Source: Saprospira grandis str. Lewin
GTDB lineage: Bacteria > Bacteroidota > Bacteroidia > Chitinophagales > Saprospiraceae
Length of the DNA: 64,000 nt
NCBI RefSeq assembly: GCF_000250635.1
Contig: NC_016940.1
Span: 2,528,001 to 2,592,000, forward strand
Direction: 5' to 3'
Made by a program: the position numbers and the translations under genes. Positions 16,630 to 25,750 of the stretch are shown in pieces. Below the pieces are notes generated by a model that was not told the origin of the DNA, did not search any database, and saw only the letters and a list, made by a program, of their open reading frames with translations. Each line of letters begins with the position of its first letter. The stretch's first letter is position 1.

Positions 16630-17946
16630 ATGTTAAAAAACAGTATGGATAATATTCAAGCGATTAAGCAACGTTTCGGAATCATTGGCCATTCCCCTCA
16701 ATTGCAACATGCCCTAAAAACAGCTATTCAGGTGGCCGCAACGGACCTCTCTGTTTTGGTTTTGGGCCAAAGTGGGGTGGGCAAGGAGTCTTTTTCCAAA
16801 ATTATCCATCAACTGTCTAACCGCAAGCATAATAACTTTATTGCGATTAACTGTGGCGCCCTGCCCGAAAGTACCATTAACTCGGAGCTCTTTGGCCACA
16901 CCAAAGGGGCCTTTACGGGAGCAGTCAATGAGCGAAAAGGCTATTTTGAAACCGTAAATGGTGGCACCATATTCCTCGATGAAATTGGGGAAATGCCTTT
17001 GGATACTCAAACCTACCTTTTAAGGGTACTTGAGCAGGGCGAATTTGTTAAAGTGGGTTCTTCTCAGGTAGAAAAGACCGATGTGCGCATTGTGGCGGCT
17101 ACTAATGTCAATTTGTTGGAACGCATTGAGCAGGGTAAATTTAGAGAGGACCTCTATTATCGCCTGAGCACGGTGGTCATTCAGGTGCCTGAGCTCCACA
17201 AAAGAGGCGATGATGTGCTTTTGCTTTTCCGCAAGTTCGTTTCTGATTTTGCCGATCAATACCATACGCCTATGGTTCGCCTTACGGAAGAGGCGGAGGA
17301 TATTTTGTTGCGCTACCCCTGGCCCGGCAATATCCGAGAGCTGCGCAATGTAGCCAAAAGAGCGGCCCTTTTTTCGGAGGATAAAACGATTACGGCAGAG
17401 CAATTACTAGAGTTCCTCCCGCAGTTGGGCCAAAAACAAAGGCATTTGCCTTTGCCCCATAAGGAGGCCAATGACAGCAGCCAAGGATTTTACGAAAGGG
17501 AGATTTTGTTTAAGTTTCTCTATGAGATGAAGCAGGACCTCAATGATGTAAAGCAACTCATTGCCGAATTGGTCCAAACCAATAATCTCCAAATGCCGCG
17601 CCCCATGCCTAAGGGCCATAGTATGCAGGGTTACCTACCTTTGCCTAGCCCGAATAGCGATAATTATAGCTCGTCTTATCCTGAAAATACCTTTAATGAG
17701 GAGCCCCGCTCCGAGGAAGGGCCCATTATTCTAAATAAAGATTATCATAATCAAGAGCAAGATAGAGAACGCTATAATGAGGTGGAGGAACTAGAAGAAT
17801 CGCTCTCTATGGAACAAATGGAAAGGGAGCTCATCGAAAGAGCACTCAAAAAACACCGAGGAAAACGCAAGGATGCAGCCCAGGAATTGGGCATTTCTGA
17901 GCGGACACTTTACCGCAAAATCAAATTGCACGATATTCAGTCCTAA
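16630..17946 (+). CDS. Sigma-54-dependent transcriptional activator without receiver domain
   Basis: 438 residues. The AAA+ domain comes almost at once: Walker A GQSGVGKE at 46-53, the sigma-54 contact loop GAFTGA at 93-98, Walker B TIFLDE at 113-118 and the arginine-finger region REDLYYRL. The C terminus is a Fis-type helix-turn-helix (about 398-435, RKDAAQELGISERTLYRKI). Between them is a low-complexity acidic linker. There is no receiver or other sensor domain, so control must come through expression level, partners or the first 20 residues. The start follows the DUF4139 stop without a gap; MDNIQ at codon 6 is an alternative start. It is followed by a hairpin terminator. Confidence 0.92.
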   Translation: MLKNSMDNIQAIKQRFGIIGHSPQLQHALKTAIQVAATDLSVLVLGQSGVGKESFSKIIHQLSNRKHNNFIAINCGALPESTINSELFGHTKGAFTGAVNERKGYFETVNGGTIFLDEIGEMPLDTQTYLLRVLEQGEFVKVGSSQVEKTDVRIVAATNVNLLERIEQGKFREDLYYRLSTVVIQVPELHKRGDDVLLLFRKFVSDFADQYHTPMVRLTEEAEDILLRYPWPGNIRELRNVAKRAALFSEDKTITAEQLLEFLPQLGQKQRHLPLPHKEANDSSQGFYEREILFKFLYEMKQDLNDVKQLIAELVQTNNLQMPRPMPKGHSMQGYLPLPSPNSDNYSSSYPENTFNEEPRSEEGPIILNKDYHNQEQDRERYNEVEELEESLSMEQMERELIERALKKHRGKRKDAAQELGISERTLYRKIKLHDIQS

Positions 17947-17950
17947 ATGA

Positions 17951-17988
17951 AAAGGGCGAAACCAATACTTGGTTTCGCCCTTTTTTTG
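17951..17988. terminator. Bidirectional intrinsic terminator between convergent genes
   Basis: AAAGGGCGAAACCA-ATACT-TGGTTTCGCCCTTT with T-rich flanks, between the sigma-54 activator and the convergent T9SS cargo gene. Confidence 0.9.
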
Positions 17989-17999
17989 TAGCCGCCAAA

Positions 18000-20900
18000 T
18001 TATTGGGCAATAGTAAATTGCTGCTGCCCTAACAATTGCCGATCGGCAGAAAAAAGCTGTAGTAAATAGACTCCATTGGGCCAATCGCCTAACTGAATTT
18101 GCCCCTGAGGACCTAATAAAGGATAACGGCCCAGCTCTTGCCCCAACATATTATATAGGCGGATCTCTTGCCCTTGCTCCCAGCCTTGCAGGGCCGAGTA
18201 GTTTAAGCGCTCTTGGGCGGGCAAAGGCCAAAAACGATAGGATAAAGTCTCCGTATTTGAAGTTGGAGCATTGCTCAATACGCTAAAGAAATTATGTCCC
18301 ACTACCCTAGAATTTAGAGCCGTAAAGGCCCAGGGCAAACTATCTTTCTGATAGCTCCATTGCTGATGAATTAGGCTGCTAGGCCGATTGTTATCCCGCT
18401 GCTCAATGGCATAACTAAAGAGGAGCTCCTCTTCTGCGGCCAAATCAATAAAACCAAAATCAACCTTCAGTATACCCTGCTCCTCCAAGGCCCAATTGGC
18501 CGAGTGACTGCTGGCTTGCTGCCGCAAACTACTAGGCAATAGATAAGGAGATAGACTATCTCTTAGCCTGAGCTGCCCCTTAAATGGCCCCCGCAATAAA
18601 AACTGAACATGCAAGGGGTCAGAAGGGAATATATAGGCCGGGGCAGCATAGCCCAAAGGCAAAACCTGCGTCTGTGGATGCCCCAGCGATTTAAAGGAGT
18701 CTTGCAAAACAATACAATGCTCGGCCCCAAAAACTGTAGCCGGCAAATTGGCCAGTTGCTGAATATAGCCTAAGTGCATCTGCCCCAAACTATCCAAACC
18801 ACAGCCTTCTATGGCATCAGAAATGACCGGAGCGGACCAATTTCCGCTAGCCTGCTCCAGTAGCGCACGATAACTTAAGCCCGGCTGTACCGGAATACGG
18901 ACCTCCGTTACTCCTGCTCCATAAATGGTGACCGGAAAAGGAGGCTGCATCAAATCATCTTCAATAACAATTAACTGCGTCCGCACAGGGACCAAACTGG
19001 CCAAGCCTATATTTTGCAGATAAAAAACAATGGAATCCCCCTCGCATTCAGCAGATACCGCCAAAACAGTCTCCTCATAAATAGGACGGCAAAGACTGTC
19101 GGGATAAACATGGGCCTCTAGGCAGAACGCCTGCCCCGCCAAGACCGAATCGCAAGTCAAGGAGCTCCAAAGATCTAGCTGCCCCGAAGCCTGAGGGGCC
19201 AAATCGCCCAAATCTATCCGATAGCTCTGGCTATCGATTTGGCTAAATGGCAAGCTGGCCGAATCTAAATGTAGCTGTCTGGGCCAAAATAGTTCTACAT
19301 AAGCCTGATAGGCCGTATCGCTTCCTCTGTTTTCATAGTTTAACCATTGCTGCTGCTCACTACAAGCATCCAGATTGGCCCCATCCAATTGAATTTGCAG
19401 AAAGGGACAATGATCTAGGGCCTGCAAGGCTATATTCTGCTGCTGCCCCTGTGGATGCTGCAATTGGACCGTATATTGGCCCTGCAACTGACAGGCGTCC
19501 TGCCAATAGTGGCTAGGCCGTACCGCCCAAAGCTGGTATTCTCCAAAGGGTAGCGCATTGAACTGATAAAAACCAAGGCTATCTGTTGTGGCATAATAAC
19601 GCTGCCCTTGCCTTTCGGCACAAATAAATTGCTGAACAAAAAGACGTTCATGGCTGTCCTTTTGGCAATTTGCATTTTGGTCCTCATACAAATAACCCGA
19701 AATCGAAGCGCTAAAGTCTTGCGGCTGATAACAAGCGCCACGCCCAATTCCCTGCGCCCAAGCTTGCTGCAAACTGGGGATATTCTGAGGCAATAACCGC
19801 AACATCTGATAGAGGCCCATCAAGCTATCGGCATAATGATAACTGAGCATTAAGTCGATCTCCAAACTTTCTCCAGCCAATAAATCCCCCTTAAAATGCG
19901 AGGCCATGACCCTAAAGTCTTGTCCCTGTGCCCAACTATAGCCATCTCCAGCCCACCAAGCCCCAGCCGAACTATCAAAGGGATAATGGGGAAAAACATA
20001 GGCAGATTGCCCCTGCCCCAGACTGTCATAACCACTGGCATAGGGCCGAATAGGCTGCCCATTGCTCCAACGTCCTGCTAATAAATGATAAAATTCTTGG
20101 TCCATATTGGGCCCCGAAGGATGCCCAAAAGGCGGCAAATTGCTATTCAGATTATAAATGCTGCGGTCCAAAGAGCAATTCAGAAAGCTAAGGGCCACCA
20201 CTGGCGGCTGACTCCCGTAGTTGTCGCTCTGACAAAGCTGGGTCTGGTCCAGATAATCTGCATTATAGGTATAGACGGTCCGCAAACTACTGTCGGTCCC
20301 AATGTAGTCATCGGCCGGACAGCCCAAGTCAAAATCCGTATAAAAACCCGCCCAAAATTGCTGATAATCCTGGTTCGAGCGGTTGATGATTTTATAATTC
20401 AAAAAGAGGCTTTCTCGCAGACTTTGCTCCAAGGCCAAGCAACCAAAAGCATAGGCCGTTAGCTGCACTTCTAGGCCCATAGAATTCCCCTGCGTAAACT
20501 GATGCCCGCCAGAAAGATCATTCAATACGGTCCAAAATATCTGATCGGCCAAGGCGGTAGAATCGCCCATGCGGTAAGTCGGAAAATCCCCCTCATAGGG
20601 CTCATAACGCCCATCTCCATCCCGATCAAAGAAGGGCGCAAGCGATTGATCGGGCAGGGCAAAGCCCAAATTTTGCGGATAATAAGCATTTCCCCTAGCG
20701 GGCCAAATCAATAAACTACTGGGCAATGGCCCATCTATCTGCCCATTATCCCGATAATCTTCCAGGGCCGTCCAAATATCCAGCAGTTCTACGGTCCAAA
20801 TATAATTAAAGCGCCTAGAGAGCAAGGAGTCGGCCTGCTGGCTGAGGCTATCGATTGGGCCTGGCCAAAAGTCAGGAGCGCCCTGCCCATAGGTTTGGGC

Positions 20901-21164
20901 CGCCAGATATAAATCGCCAGCCGCATTTTGGCCACCCAAACTTAGGCCCAAGAGCCCAATAGCGGCAAGCTGTTCACTGCTATCCGCCTTTTTGGGAGTT
21001 AAAAAAGCGGCATTTTGACCGTCGTTAAATAAATCGCCTCCGTTTTTTATAAGGGCAGAAAGGCGGTTGGCCTGCATCCAAACTTGGGCAGAAGGTGGAT
21101 CTTGCGCCCACAAAAGAAGCGGAAAACTTAAAAAGGCAATAATTAAGGGCTGGATATATTTCAT
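18000..21164 (-). CDS. Large secreted protein with SdrD-B-like domain and T9SS sorting domain
   Basis: 1054 residues. Signal peptide 1-20 (ends LLWAQ). A repeat-poor beta-rich region follows, then a prealbumin/SdrD B-like domain at about residues 480-560 (ISGYLYEDQNANCQKD, GFYQFNALPFGEYQLWAV). The last 80 residues have the T9SS type A sorting pattern: YRFWPLPAQERLNY, then RLYNMLGQELG, then WPNGVYLLQLF. It would be exported through the outer membrane by T9SS and attached to or shed from the surface. The DGDGRYEPYEGDFP segment near residue 190 looks like a calcium-binding loop. Unusually rich in Q, Y and L. Confidence 0.85.
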   Translation of the reverse strand: MKYIQPLIIAFLSFPLLLWAQDPPSAQVWMQANRLSALIKNGGDLFNDGQNAAFLTPKKADSSEQLAAIGLLGLSLGGQNAAGDLYLAAQTYGQGAPDFWPGPIDSLSQQADSLLSRRFNYIWTVELLDIWTALEDYRDNGQIDGPLPSSLLIWPARGNAYYPQNLGFALPDQSLAPFFDRDGDGRYEPYEGDFPTYRMGDSTALADQIFWTVLNDLSGGHQFTQGNSMGLEVQLTAYAFGCLALEQSLRESLFLNYKIINRSNQDYQQFWAGFYTDFDLGCPADDYIGTDSSLRTVYTYNADYLDQTQLCQSDNYGSQPPVVALSFLNCSLDRSIYNLNSNLPPFGHPSGPNMDQEFYHLLAGRWSNGQPIRPYASGYDSLGQGQSAYVFPHYPFDSSAGAWWAGDGYSWAQGQDFRVMASHFKGDLLAGESLEIDLMLSYHYADSLMGLYQMLRLLPQNIPSLQQAWAQGIGRGACYQPQDFSASISGYLYEDQNANCQKDSHERLFVQQFICAERQGQRYYATTDSLGFYQFNALPFGEYQLWAVRPSHYWQDACQLQGQYTVQLQHPQGQQQNIALQALDHCPFLQIQLDGANLDACSEQQQWLNYENRGSDTAYQAYVELFWPRQLHLDSASLPFSQIDSQSYRIDLGDLAPQASGQLDLWSSLTCDSVLAGQAFCLEAHVYPDSLCRPIYEETVLAVSAECEGDSIVFYLQNIGLASLVPVRTQLIVIEDDLMQPPFPVTIYGAGVTEVRIPVQPGLSYRALLEQASGNWSAPVISDAIEGCGLDSLGQMHLGYIQQLANLPATVFGAEHCIVLQDSFKSLGHPQTQVLPLGYAAPAYIFPSDPLHVQFLLRGPFKGQLRLRDSLSPYLLPSSLRQQASSHSANWALEEQGILKVDFGFIDLAAEEELLFSYAIEQRDNNRPSSLIHQQWSYQKDSLPWAFTALNSRVVGHNFFSVLSNAPTSNTETLSYRFWPLPAQERLNYSALQGWEQGQEIRLYNMLGQELGRYPLLGPQGQIQLGDWPNGVYLLQLFSADRQLLGQQQFTIAQ

Positions 21165-21203
21165 ATTGGGGGTGGTTTTAGATCAAGGAAGGGCTTATTT
21201 TTA

Positions 21204-21350
21204 TTTTGGGGCCCGCGGCCGGCTCGGCTTCGCCTCGCTCGGCCGCCGCTATGCTGCGCCGCTCGCAGGTCTGCTCGGCCCTGCAGCCGCCTGCGGCGGC
21301 TTTGGTCTGGCCCTGCGGGCCACGGCTGCGCAGCGCTGGGCCAAATAGCG
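21204..21350 (+). repeat. GC-rich modular repeat, copy 8 (forward)
   Basis: TTTTGGGGCCCGCGGCC start, CGCTCGCAGGTCTGCTCGGCC core, GGCGGCTTTGGTCTGGCC. It lies between two divergent T9SS-cargo genes. The gap 21165-21602 also holds the inverted repeat listed next. Confidence 0.88.
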
Positions 21351-21369
21351 CTTGGCCCAACTACAAATA

Positions 21370-21411
21370 CGGAAAGGTTGACCCTGCGCTTTGCCTGATC
21401 AACTTTTCCGA
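21370..21411. repeat. Inverted repeat in the divergent T9SS-gene gap
   Basis: Arms CGGAAAGGTTGA and TCAACTTTTCCG (11 of 12 paired) around a 17-nt loop. The role is unknown; it could be an operator or the end of a transcript. Confidence 0.5.
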
Positions 21412-21602
21412 ACCGAACCTTGAAGATTTTCTTCACTTAACTTAAGAACTTTCTCTGTACTCGCTTTGAGCACATTACAAAGATGCAAATTGATGGCTAG
21501 TAGTTGAAATACAAAAATCTTTTTTCCTCTAGCTATAATTTGCTTTTAATACCTATAAATAGGGCCTTAGCGCCCAAATTCCTCATTATTTTAAATAAAA
21601 GC

Positions 21603-22484
21603 ATGATGCAAATGAATCGATTTCCCCTCCTTTTTTTTGGCCTATTTCTCTCTTTTTCGGCCCTGCAGGCACAATATGCCTCTGTTTTTGGCCAAGATTC
21701 TACCCAATGGATTTTTGAATGGAGCAATTTGCCCGGTACGCAGCAAGACACGCTCTATAGCCGCTACGATAGTAGCTTTGCGGGCCGTCAATGGACCAAA
21801 ATTGAGATCCCCAATAACTTGAATTACAATGGCGGCTGGCTATCCGAAGATAGCAGTACGGGCCAGCTTTGGTATCGCCCTATAGCCAGCCCCCAATACC
21901 CTAATGATACCGCCAGCCGCCTCATCATGGACCTCAGCCTGCAAGTTGGTGATACCTTTGATATTTCTCCTGCCTGGGGCGCCATTCCCGATAGCCTACA
22001 GGTTGTAGATAGCATTTATACTGAATTGGGCCGCAAGCATATCCGATTTAAGGCCAATGCTAGAGGCAGTGAAAAGATTACATTTATAGAAGGTGTTGGG
22101 CCAAATTTGGGCATCCTCTATAAGCAATCAGGGGTAATGATGTTTCAGTATTTGCTCTGTGCCTATCAGGATGCTCAGCAAAGCTACCTCAATAAAACTC
22201 ATGGCTACTGTAATGTCTATAGTGGTGGACCGCATGGGCTGGCCAATTTGGTCCAACAGCAGTTTGCGCTTTATCCCAATCCCGTAAAAGAACAACTACA
22301 AATTGAGAAGGAGGCCAGCCTCTCTGTGGATCGGCTGCAGCTATATAATGCCTTGGGGCAGTTAGTTTGGGAAAAGGAGTTTAGTCCCCAACTATCGCTA
22401 GAAGGCTTGCCCACTGGCCACTATATTTTGCAGTTTTGGCAGGGGGGGAAACTCCTAGAAAGCCAAAAGTTGATAAAACAGTAA
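21603..22484 (+). CDS. Secreted protein with T9SS sorting domain
   Basis: 293 residues from the ATG at 21603. The open frame extends upstream only through a TTG, and the signal peptide (MMQMNRF... to ALQAQ) starts here. The middle is beta-rich with no family recognised. The C terminus has the sorting pattern FALYPNPVKEQLQI, LQLYNALGQLVWEKE and LPTGHYILQFW. It is divergent from the larger T9SS cargo gene at 18000-21164. Confidence 0.8.
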   Translation: MMQMNRFPLLFFGLFLSFSALQAQYASVFGQDSTQWIFEWSNLPGTQQDTLYSRYDSSFAGRQWTKIEIPNNLNYNGGWLSEDSSTGQLWYRPIASPQYPNDTASRLIMDLSLQVGDTFDISPAWGAIPDSLQVVDSIYTELGRKHIRFKANARGSEKITFIEGVGPNLGILYKQSGVMMFQYLLCAYQDAQQSYLNKTHGYCNVYSGGPHGLANLVQQQFALYPNPVKEQLQIEKEASLSVDRLQLYNALGQLVWEKEFSPQLSLEGLPTGHYILQFWQGGKLLESQKLIKQ

Positions 22485-22505
22485 GGGCTATAAATTGGTC
22501 CAAAA

Positions 22506-22656
22506 AGGCCCGAAGGGCCGTCGGCTGAGGGATGGATAGCAGTGGCCCGAAGGGCCAGACCTAGTTTTTGAGCGTAGCGAAAAAACGCAGGGCCGAGCAG
22601 ACCTGCGAGCTGCGACACAGCCCGACCCGCCCGCAAGGGCGGGGCAGCCCCAAAAA
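22506..22656 (-). repeat. GC-rich modular repeat, copy 9 (reverse)
   Basis: GGCCCGAAGGGCC hairpin, CGGCTGAGGGATGG, GCAGGGCCGAGCAGACCTGC, GGGGCAGCCCCAAAAAA. It lies between two plus-strand genes and fills most of the gap. Confidence 0.9.
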
Positions 22657-22735
22657 ATAAAAAATATTTGTCCAGTTAGAGTAGACAGTTGCTAGCTTTC
22701 TTTGTTTTATTCAATAATATTAAAGCAAATTAGTT

Positions 22736-23221
22736 ATGAAGATGCAGCTTATTCTACCTACCTTTTTGGCCATGTTCTTTTTTGTATTGCAAGGGCAGGC
22801 GCAGAGCTATAGTTATAGCGGTTATTTTGGAACGCATGAATATGATATTACTGAGGCTCAAGATATTGGCACTTTAAAGAGCCCTTTTGGAGATAAAACA
22901 ATTGTAGCTCGTTTGGGAAAAAACAGCAGTCGGGGCTATTTTTTACTGACAATTCAAAATGCGGGTTCTGAAGAAGTAATTACGGGTGATATTATGATTA
23001 TGACTCATGCTGGTCAGCGAATTAAATGCCGGGACAGGAAGATTAGAAATAACCAAAATAGGGATGGGGTACAAGTGACCTCAACACTTTATTTCTTAAC
23101 TTTTTCGGAGCTCAAGTTATTGGAGAAGCATGGAATTAGCCGGATCATCTTTCAGACGAAGCTACATTATTATGAAGATGAGCAGCGCTATAGTTATGGA
23201 ACATCTACTTATTTTTATTAG
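22736..23221 (+). CDS. Small secreted protein, unknown function
   Basis: 161 residues with a signal peptide (1-23, ending GQAQ). The mature protein is rich in tyrosine and strand-forming residues (SYSYSGYFGTHEYDI at the start, RYSYGTSTYFY at the end), suggesting a small beta-sandwich or barrel. No family recognised. A possible promoter lies upstream (TTG at 22668, 22 nt, TAGCTTTC, one mismatch). A strong terminator follows. Confidence 0.7.
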   Translation: MKMQLILPTFLAMFFFVLQGQAQSYSYSGYFGTHEYDITEAQDIGTLKSPFGDKTIVARLGKNSSRGYFLLTIQNAGSEEVITGDIMIMTHAGQRIKCRDRKIRNNQNRDGVQVTSTLYFLTFSELKLLEKHGISRIIFQTKLHYYEDEQRYSYGTSTYFY

Positions 23222-23222
23222 C

Positions 23223-23261
23223 AAAAAAAGCCTTCTCTATGCTTAGAGAAGGCTTTTTGTT
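23223..23261. terminator. Intrinsic terminator between convergent genes
   Basis: AAAAAAGCCTTCTCTA...TAGAGAAGGCTTTTT, flanked by A and T runs on the two sides, so it can serve both strands. Confidence 0.9.
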
Positions 23262-23620
23262 TAGCGGTTGCACCAGGGGTTGGGGCAGCGGAAATCATGG
23301 CCCGCTGGGGGCTCTGGGTGCACTGCTCGTTTGTTGAGTTGGCTAACGGCCGTATGAAAGTTTTTACATTCTAGCTCATAGGCCTGTTTTAAGGTATAGG
23401 CATATTGGTAAGAAAAGTGAGTGTATTGTGGAAAGTGAGCCCAGCGCAATAACTCTGCTTGCAAATCTGTATCGGAGCGGCCAACTTTGAGCGGATGAAA
23501 GCGGTCTGCAGCATCCAGTTTTCCAAGGGCAAAGTTGCCCATTTGCCCAGCCTCTACCTCATTTTTTACCGTTTCCGGATTAAATTCAAAAGGGCCCTTA
23601 TGGCTCAATTCAAAAATCAT
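23261..23620 (-). CDS. GIY-YIG-like small protein
   Basis: 119 residues from the ATG at 23620; a TTG eight codons further upstream is possible. GNFALGKLDAADRFHPLKVGRSDTDLQAEL resembles the GIY...YVGRS core of a GIY-YIG fold. A glutamate follows in AYELECKNFH and a C-terminal CPNPWC pair. I recall small stand-alone proteins of this layout in many bacteria; their function is unknown. The family tyrosines are replaced by F and K here, so nuclease activity is doubtful. Confidence 0.55.
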   Translation of the reverse strand: MIFELSHKGPFEFNPETVKNEVEAGQMGNFALGKLDAADRFHPLKVGRSDTDLQAELLRWAHFPQYTHFSYQYAYTLKQAYELECKNFHTAVSQLNKRAVHPEPPAGHDFRCPNPWCNR

Positions 23621-23685
23621 AATGTCAGTGCTTTGTAGGGCCAAGGCCCGGTGGTATAATTTTGCTACTTTGGGGGGAGGGTTGG

Positions 23686-24786
23686 CTATTTTTTTTCAGG
23701 GAAAAGGCCTTCTAGTCCTTCTCGACTAGCTGCACAAAATCCTCTTTCGGTAATTAGTCCAGTCACTAGGCGGGCGGGGGTTACATCAAAACCATAGTTG
23801 CGAGCGGGGGTGTTTTCTGGGCAGATGCGTACTTTTTCATACTGTCCATTTTCTGTTAGGCCGTCTACAAAGCGGACCTCTTCGCTATCTCTTTCTTCAA
23901 TGGGAATTTCTTTCAGCCCATCATTGATGCTCCAGTCTATAGTGGTAGAGGGCAGGGCCACATAAAAGGGGATGTTATTATCCTTGGCGGCTAGGGCCTT
24001 GAGGTAGGTTCCGATCTTATTGGCCACATCTCCTTCTCTTGTGGTCCGGTCGGTGCCTACAAGGACCATATCGACCAGTTGGTGTTGCATGAGGTGGCCT
24101 CCAGCATTATCTACAATGAGGCTATGCGGAACCCCATGTTGTTCAAATTCCCAGGCAGTGAGTTTAGAGCCCTGGTTTCTGGGGCGGGTTTCATCTACCC
24201 AAACATGCAATTTGATGCCTTTGGCTAGGGCCTGATAAATGGGCGAACTAATGGTGCCCCAGCGGATGCAGCCCATCATGCCCGCATTGCAATGCGTTAG
24301 GATTTGGACCGGCTGGCCATTTTTGCGAGCAGCAATTTCTTCTATAATCTTGAGCCCATGCTGGCCAATCTGAAAGCAGATCTCAATATCTTCTTTTACA
24401 ATGGCGTCGGCTTGGTAGCGGCAGGCTTGTATGGCTTCGGCTCGGCTATAGCATGCTTGCCAGGCTGCTCTCATACGATCTAGGCAAGTAGAGAGATTGA
24501 CAGCTGTAGGTCTAGCATCTCTTAAGTAAGCATGGGCGAGTGCTAGGCTGTTTTTCCAATCATTTTCGGGGGCGGCTTTGGCGGCTAGCCAAATGCCATA
24601 GGCCGCGGTAGCCCCGATAAGGGGAGCCCCACGGACCAGCATATTTCTGATGGCCCAATAAACTTCTTGGGTAGTGCTTAGGGTTTCTACCTGCACTTTA
24701 TGAGGCAGAACGATTTGGTTAATGACTTGCAGTTCCTCCTGAGCATTAAGCCAGAGCGTGCGCAAGGGCTGAGGTAAAACAGACAT
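23686..24786 (-). CDS. mtnA: S-methyl-5-thioribose-1-phosphate isomerase
   Basis: 366 residues, standard length. Family blocks seen: NMLVRGAPLIGATAAYG, THCNAGMMGCIRWGT with the active-site cysteine, DETRPRNQGSKLTAWE, and DMVLVGTDRTTREGDVANKIGTY with the catalytic aspartate. It converts methylthioribose-1-phosphate to methylthioribulose-1-phosphate in methionine salvage. It is directly downstream of mtnC with a 3-bp gap, so the two form an operon. Confidence 0.96.
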   Translation of the reverse strand: MSVLPQPLRTLWLNAQEELQVINQIVLPHKVQVETLSTTQEVYWAIRNMLVRGAPLIGATAAYGIWLAAKAAPENDWKNSLALAHAYLRDARPTAVNLSTCLDRMRAAWQACYSRAEAIQACRYQADAIVKEDIEICFQIGQHGLKIIEEIAARKNGQPVQILTHCNAGMMGCIRWGTISSPIYQALAKGIKLHVWVDETRPRNQGSKLTAWEFEQHGVPHSLIVDNAGGHLMQHQLVDMVLVGTDRTTREGDVANKIGTYLKALAAKDNNIPFYVALPSTTIDWSINDGLKEIPIEERDSEEVRFVDGLTENGQYEKVRICPENTPARNYGFDVTPARLVTGLITERGFCAASREGLEGLFPEKK

Positions 24787-24789
24787 AGT

Positions 24790-25470
24790 TTAGTCGATTT
24801 GAATCTGGTTAAAATTAGCATAGCCCTTAAACTGGCTAGGAGCAGTTCCGGGCCGGAGCAAATGCCCTGTTTGCAAGCCTGCGGCCCTAGCGGCGGCTAG
24901 CTCTTCGGGCACATCAGAGAGGAAGAGAATTTCATAGGCGGGCAGGCCAATGGCTTGCTGGATATTCTGGTAAGACTGGCTTTCTCTTTTGTGGCCCACT
25001 TTGGTGTCAAAGTAGTGGCTGAAGAGAGGCGTTAAATCGCCTGCTTCCGAATAGCCAAAAAGGAGTTTTTGAGCGGCTACAGAGCCAGAAGAATAGATGC
25101 CGAGCTCCAGGCCTTTTTCTTTCCAGTTTTTTAGGCAATCGGCTACTTCTGGGTAGAGATGTCCTTTGATTTGGCCATTGAGGTAGGCGGCTTTCCAGAC
25201 AATACCTTGTAGGGCCTTAAGGGGCCCTGCTTTACGGTCGGCCTTGCACCAAGCTTCTAAATAATCAAAGGCCTGTTCGGCATCAATTGTCTTTCCTTCT
25301 TCGGCTAAGACAAGGGCTTGAGTGGCTTCAATTTGCGCTTTGACCTCTGGAAGGTCCATTTTTTGGCGCCAAAGAGGAAGCTGCTCTAGAAAATAGGGAA
25401 AGAGCGTATCGACCACAAAGGAAATAGAGGTCGTGGTCCCTTCAATGTCAGAAAGAATGTATTTAATCAA
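24790..25470 (-). CDS. mtnC: Acireductone synthase (enolase-phosphatase E1)
   Basis: 226 residues. HAD-superfamily motif I is LSDIEGTTTSI at residues 6-16, with D-x-E as in this family. Motif II lies in GIYSSGS and the later motif in FLSDVPEEL. It converts diketomethylthiopentyl-phosphate to acireductone. The start is TTG (25468-25470); there is no ATG in frame nearby and the motif begins immediately, so I accept it. The upstream flank is a terminator and GC-rich repeat 10. Confidence 0.93.
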   Translation of the reverse strand: MIKYILSDIEGTTTSISFVVDTLFPYFLEQLPLWRQKMDLPEVKAQIEATQALVLAEEGKTIDAEQAFDYLEAWCKADRKAGPLKALQGIVWKAAYLNGQIKGHLYPEVADCLKNWKEKGLELGIYSSGSVAAQKLLFGYSEAGDLTPLFSHYFDTKVGHKRESQSYQNIQQAIGLPAYEILFLSDVPEELAAARAAGLQTGHLLRPGTAPSQFKGYANFNQIQID

Positions 25471-25516
25471 AATGAGAGGTTTAGACGCTTAACTTAAGCG
25501 AGCAAAAATAAATAAA

Positions 25517-25554
25517 AAAGTCCATATATAAGCTATATGGACTTTTTTCCTTTT
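25517..25554. terminator. Hairpin with T-tract between rnc and mtnC
   Basis: AAGTCCATATA-TAAGC-TATATGGACTT followed by TTTTT and preceded by an A run. It lies about 45 bp upstream of mtnC and could terminate transcription from either side. Confidence 0.7.
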
Positions 25555-25560
25555 ACGTTT

Positions 25561-25748
25561 TGCAGGGGGCGAAGCCCCCGCAGGCTGAGGGATGGATAGC
25601 AGTGGCCCGAAGGGCCAGACCAAAGCGCTTTAGCGCTGAAGGGCCGAGCAGCCCTGCGAGCTGCGACAACCAGCCCCGAAGGGGCGCCAGTTCGACGACC
25701 AACGGGAGTACCCAGCCCGACCCGCCTGCAGGGCGGGGCAGCCCCAAA
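25561..25748 (-). repeat. GC-rich modular repeat, copy 10 (reverse)
   Basis: CGGCTGAGGGATGG end, GAAGGGCCGAGCAGCCCTGC core, the GCGACAAC...GTTCGACGACC module and GGGGCAGCCCCAAATC. Its GGGG end lies 2 bp after the rnc stop codon (gene on the minus strand). Confidence 0.9.
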
Positions 25749-25750
25749 TC

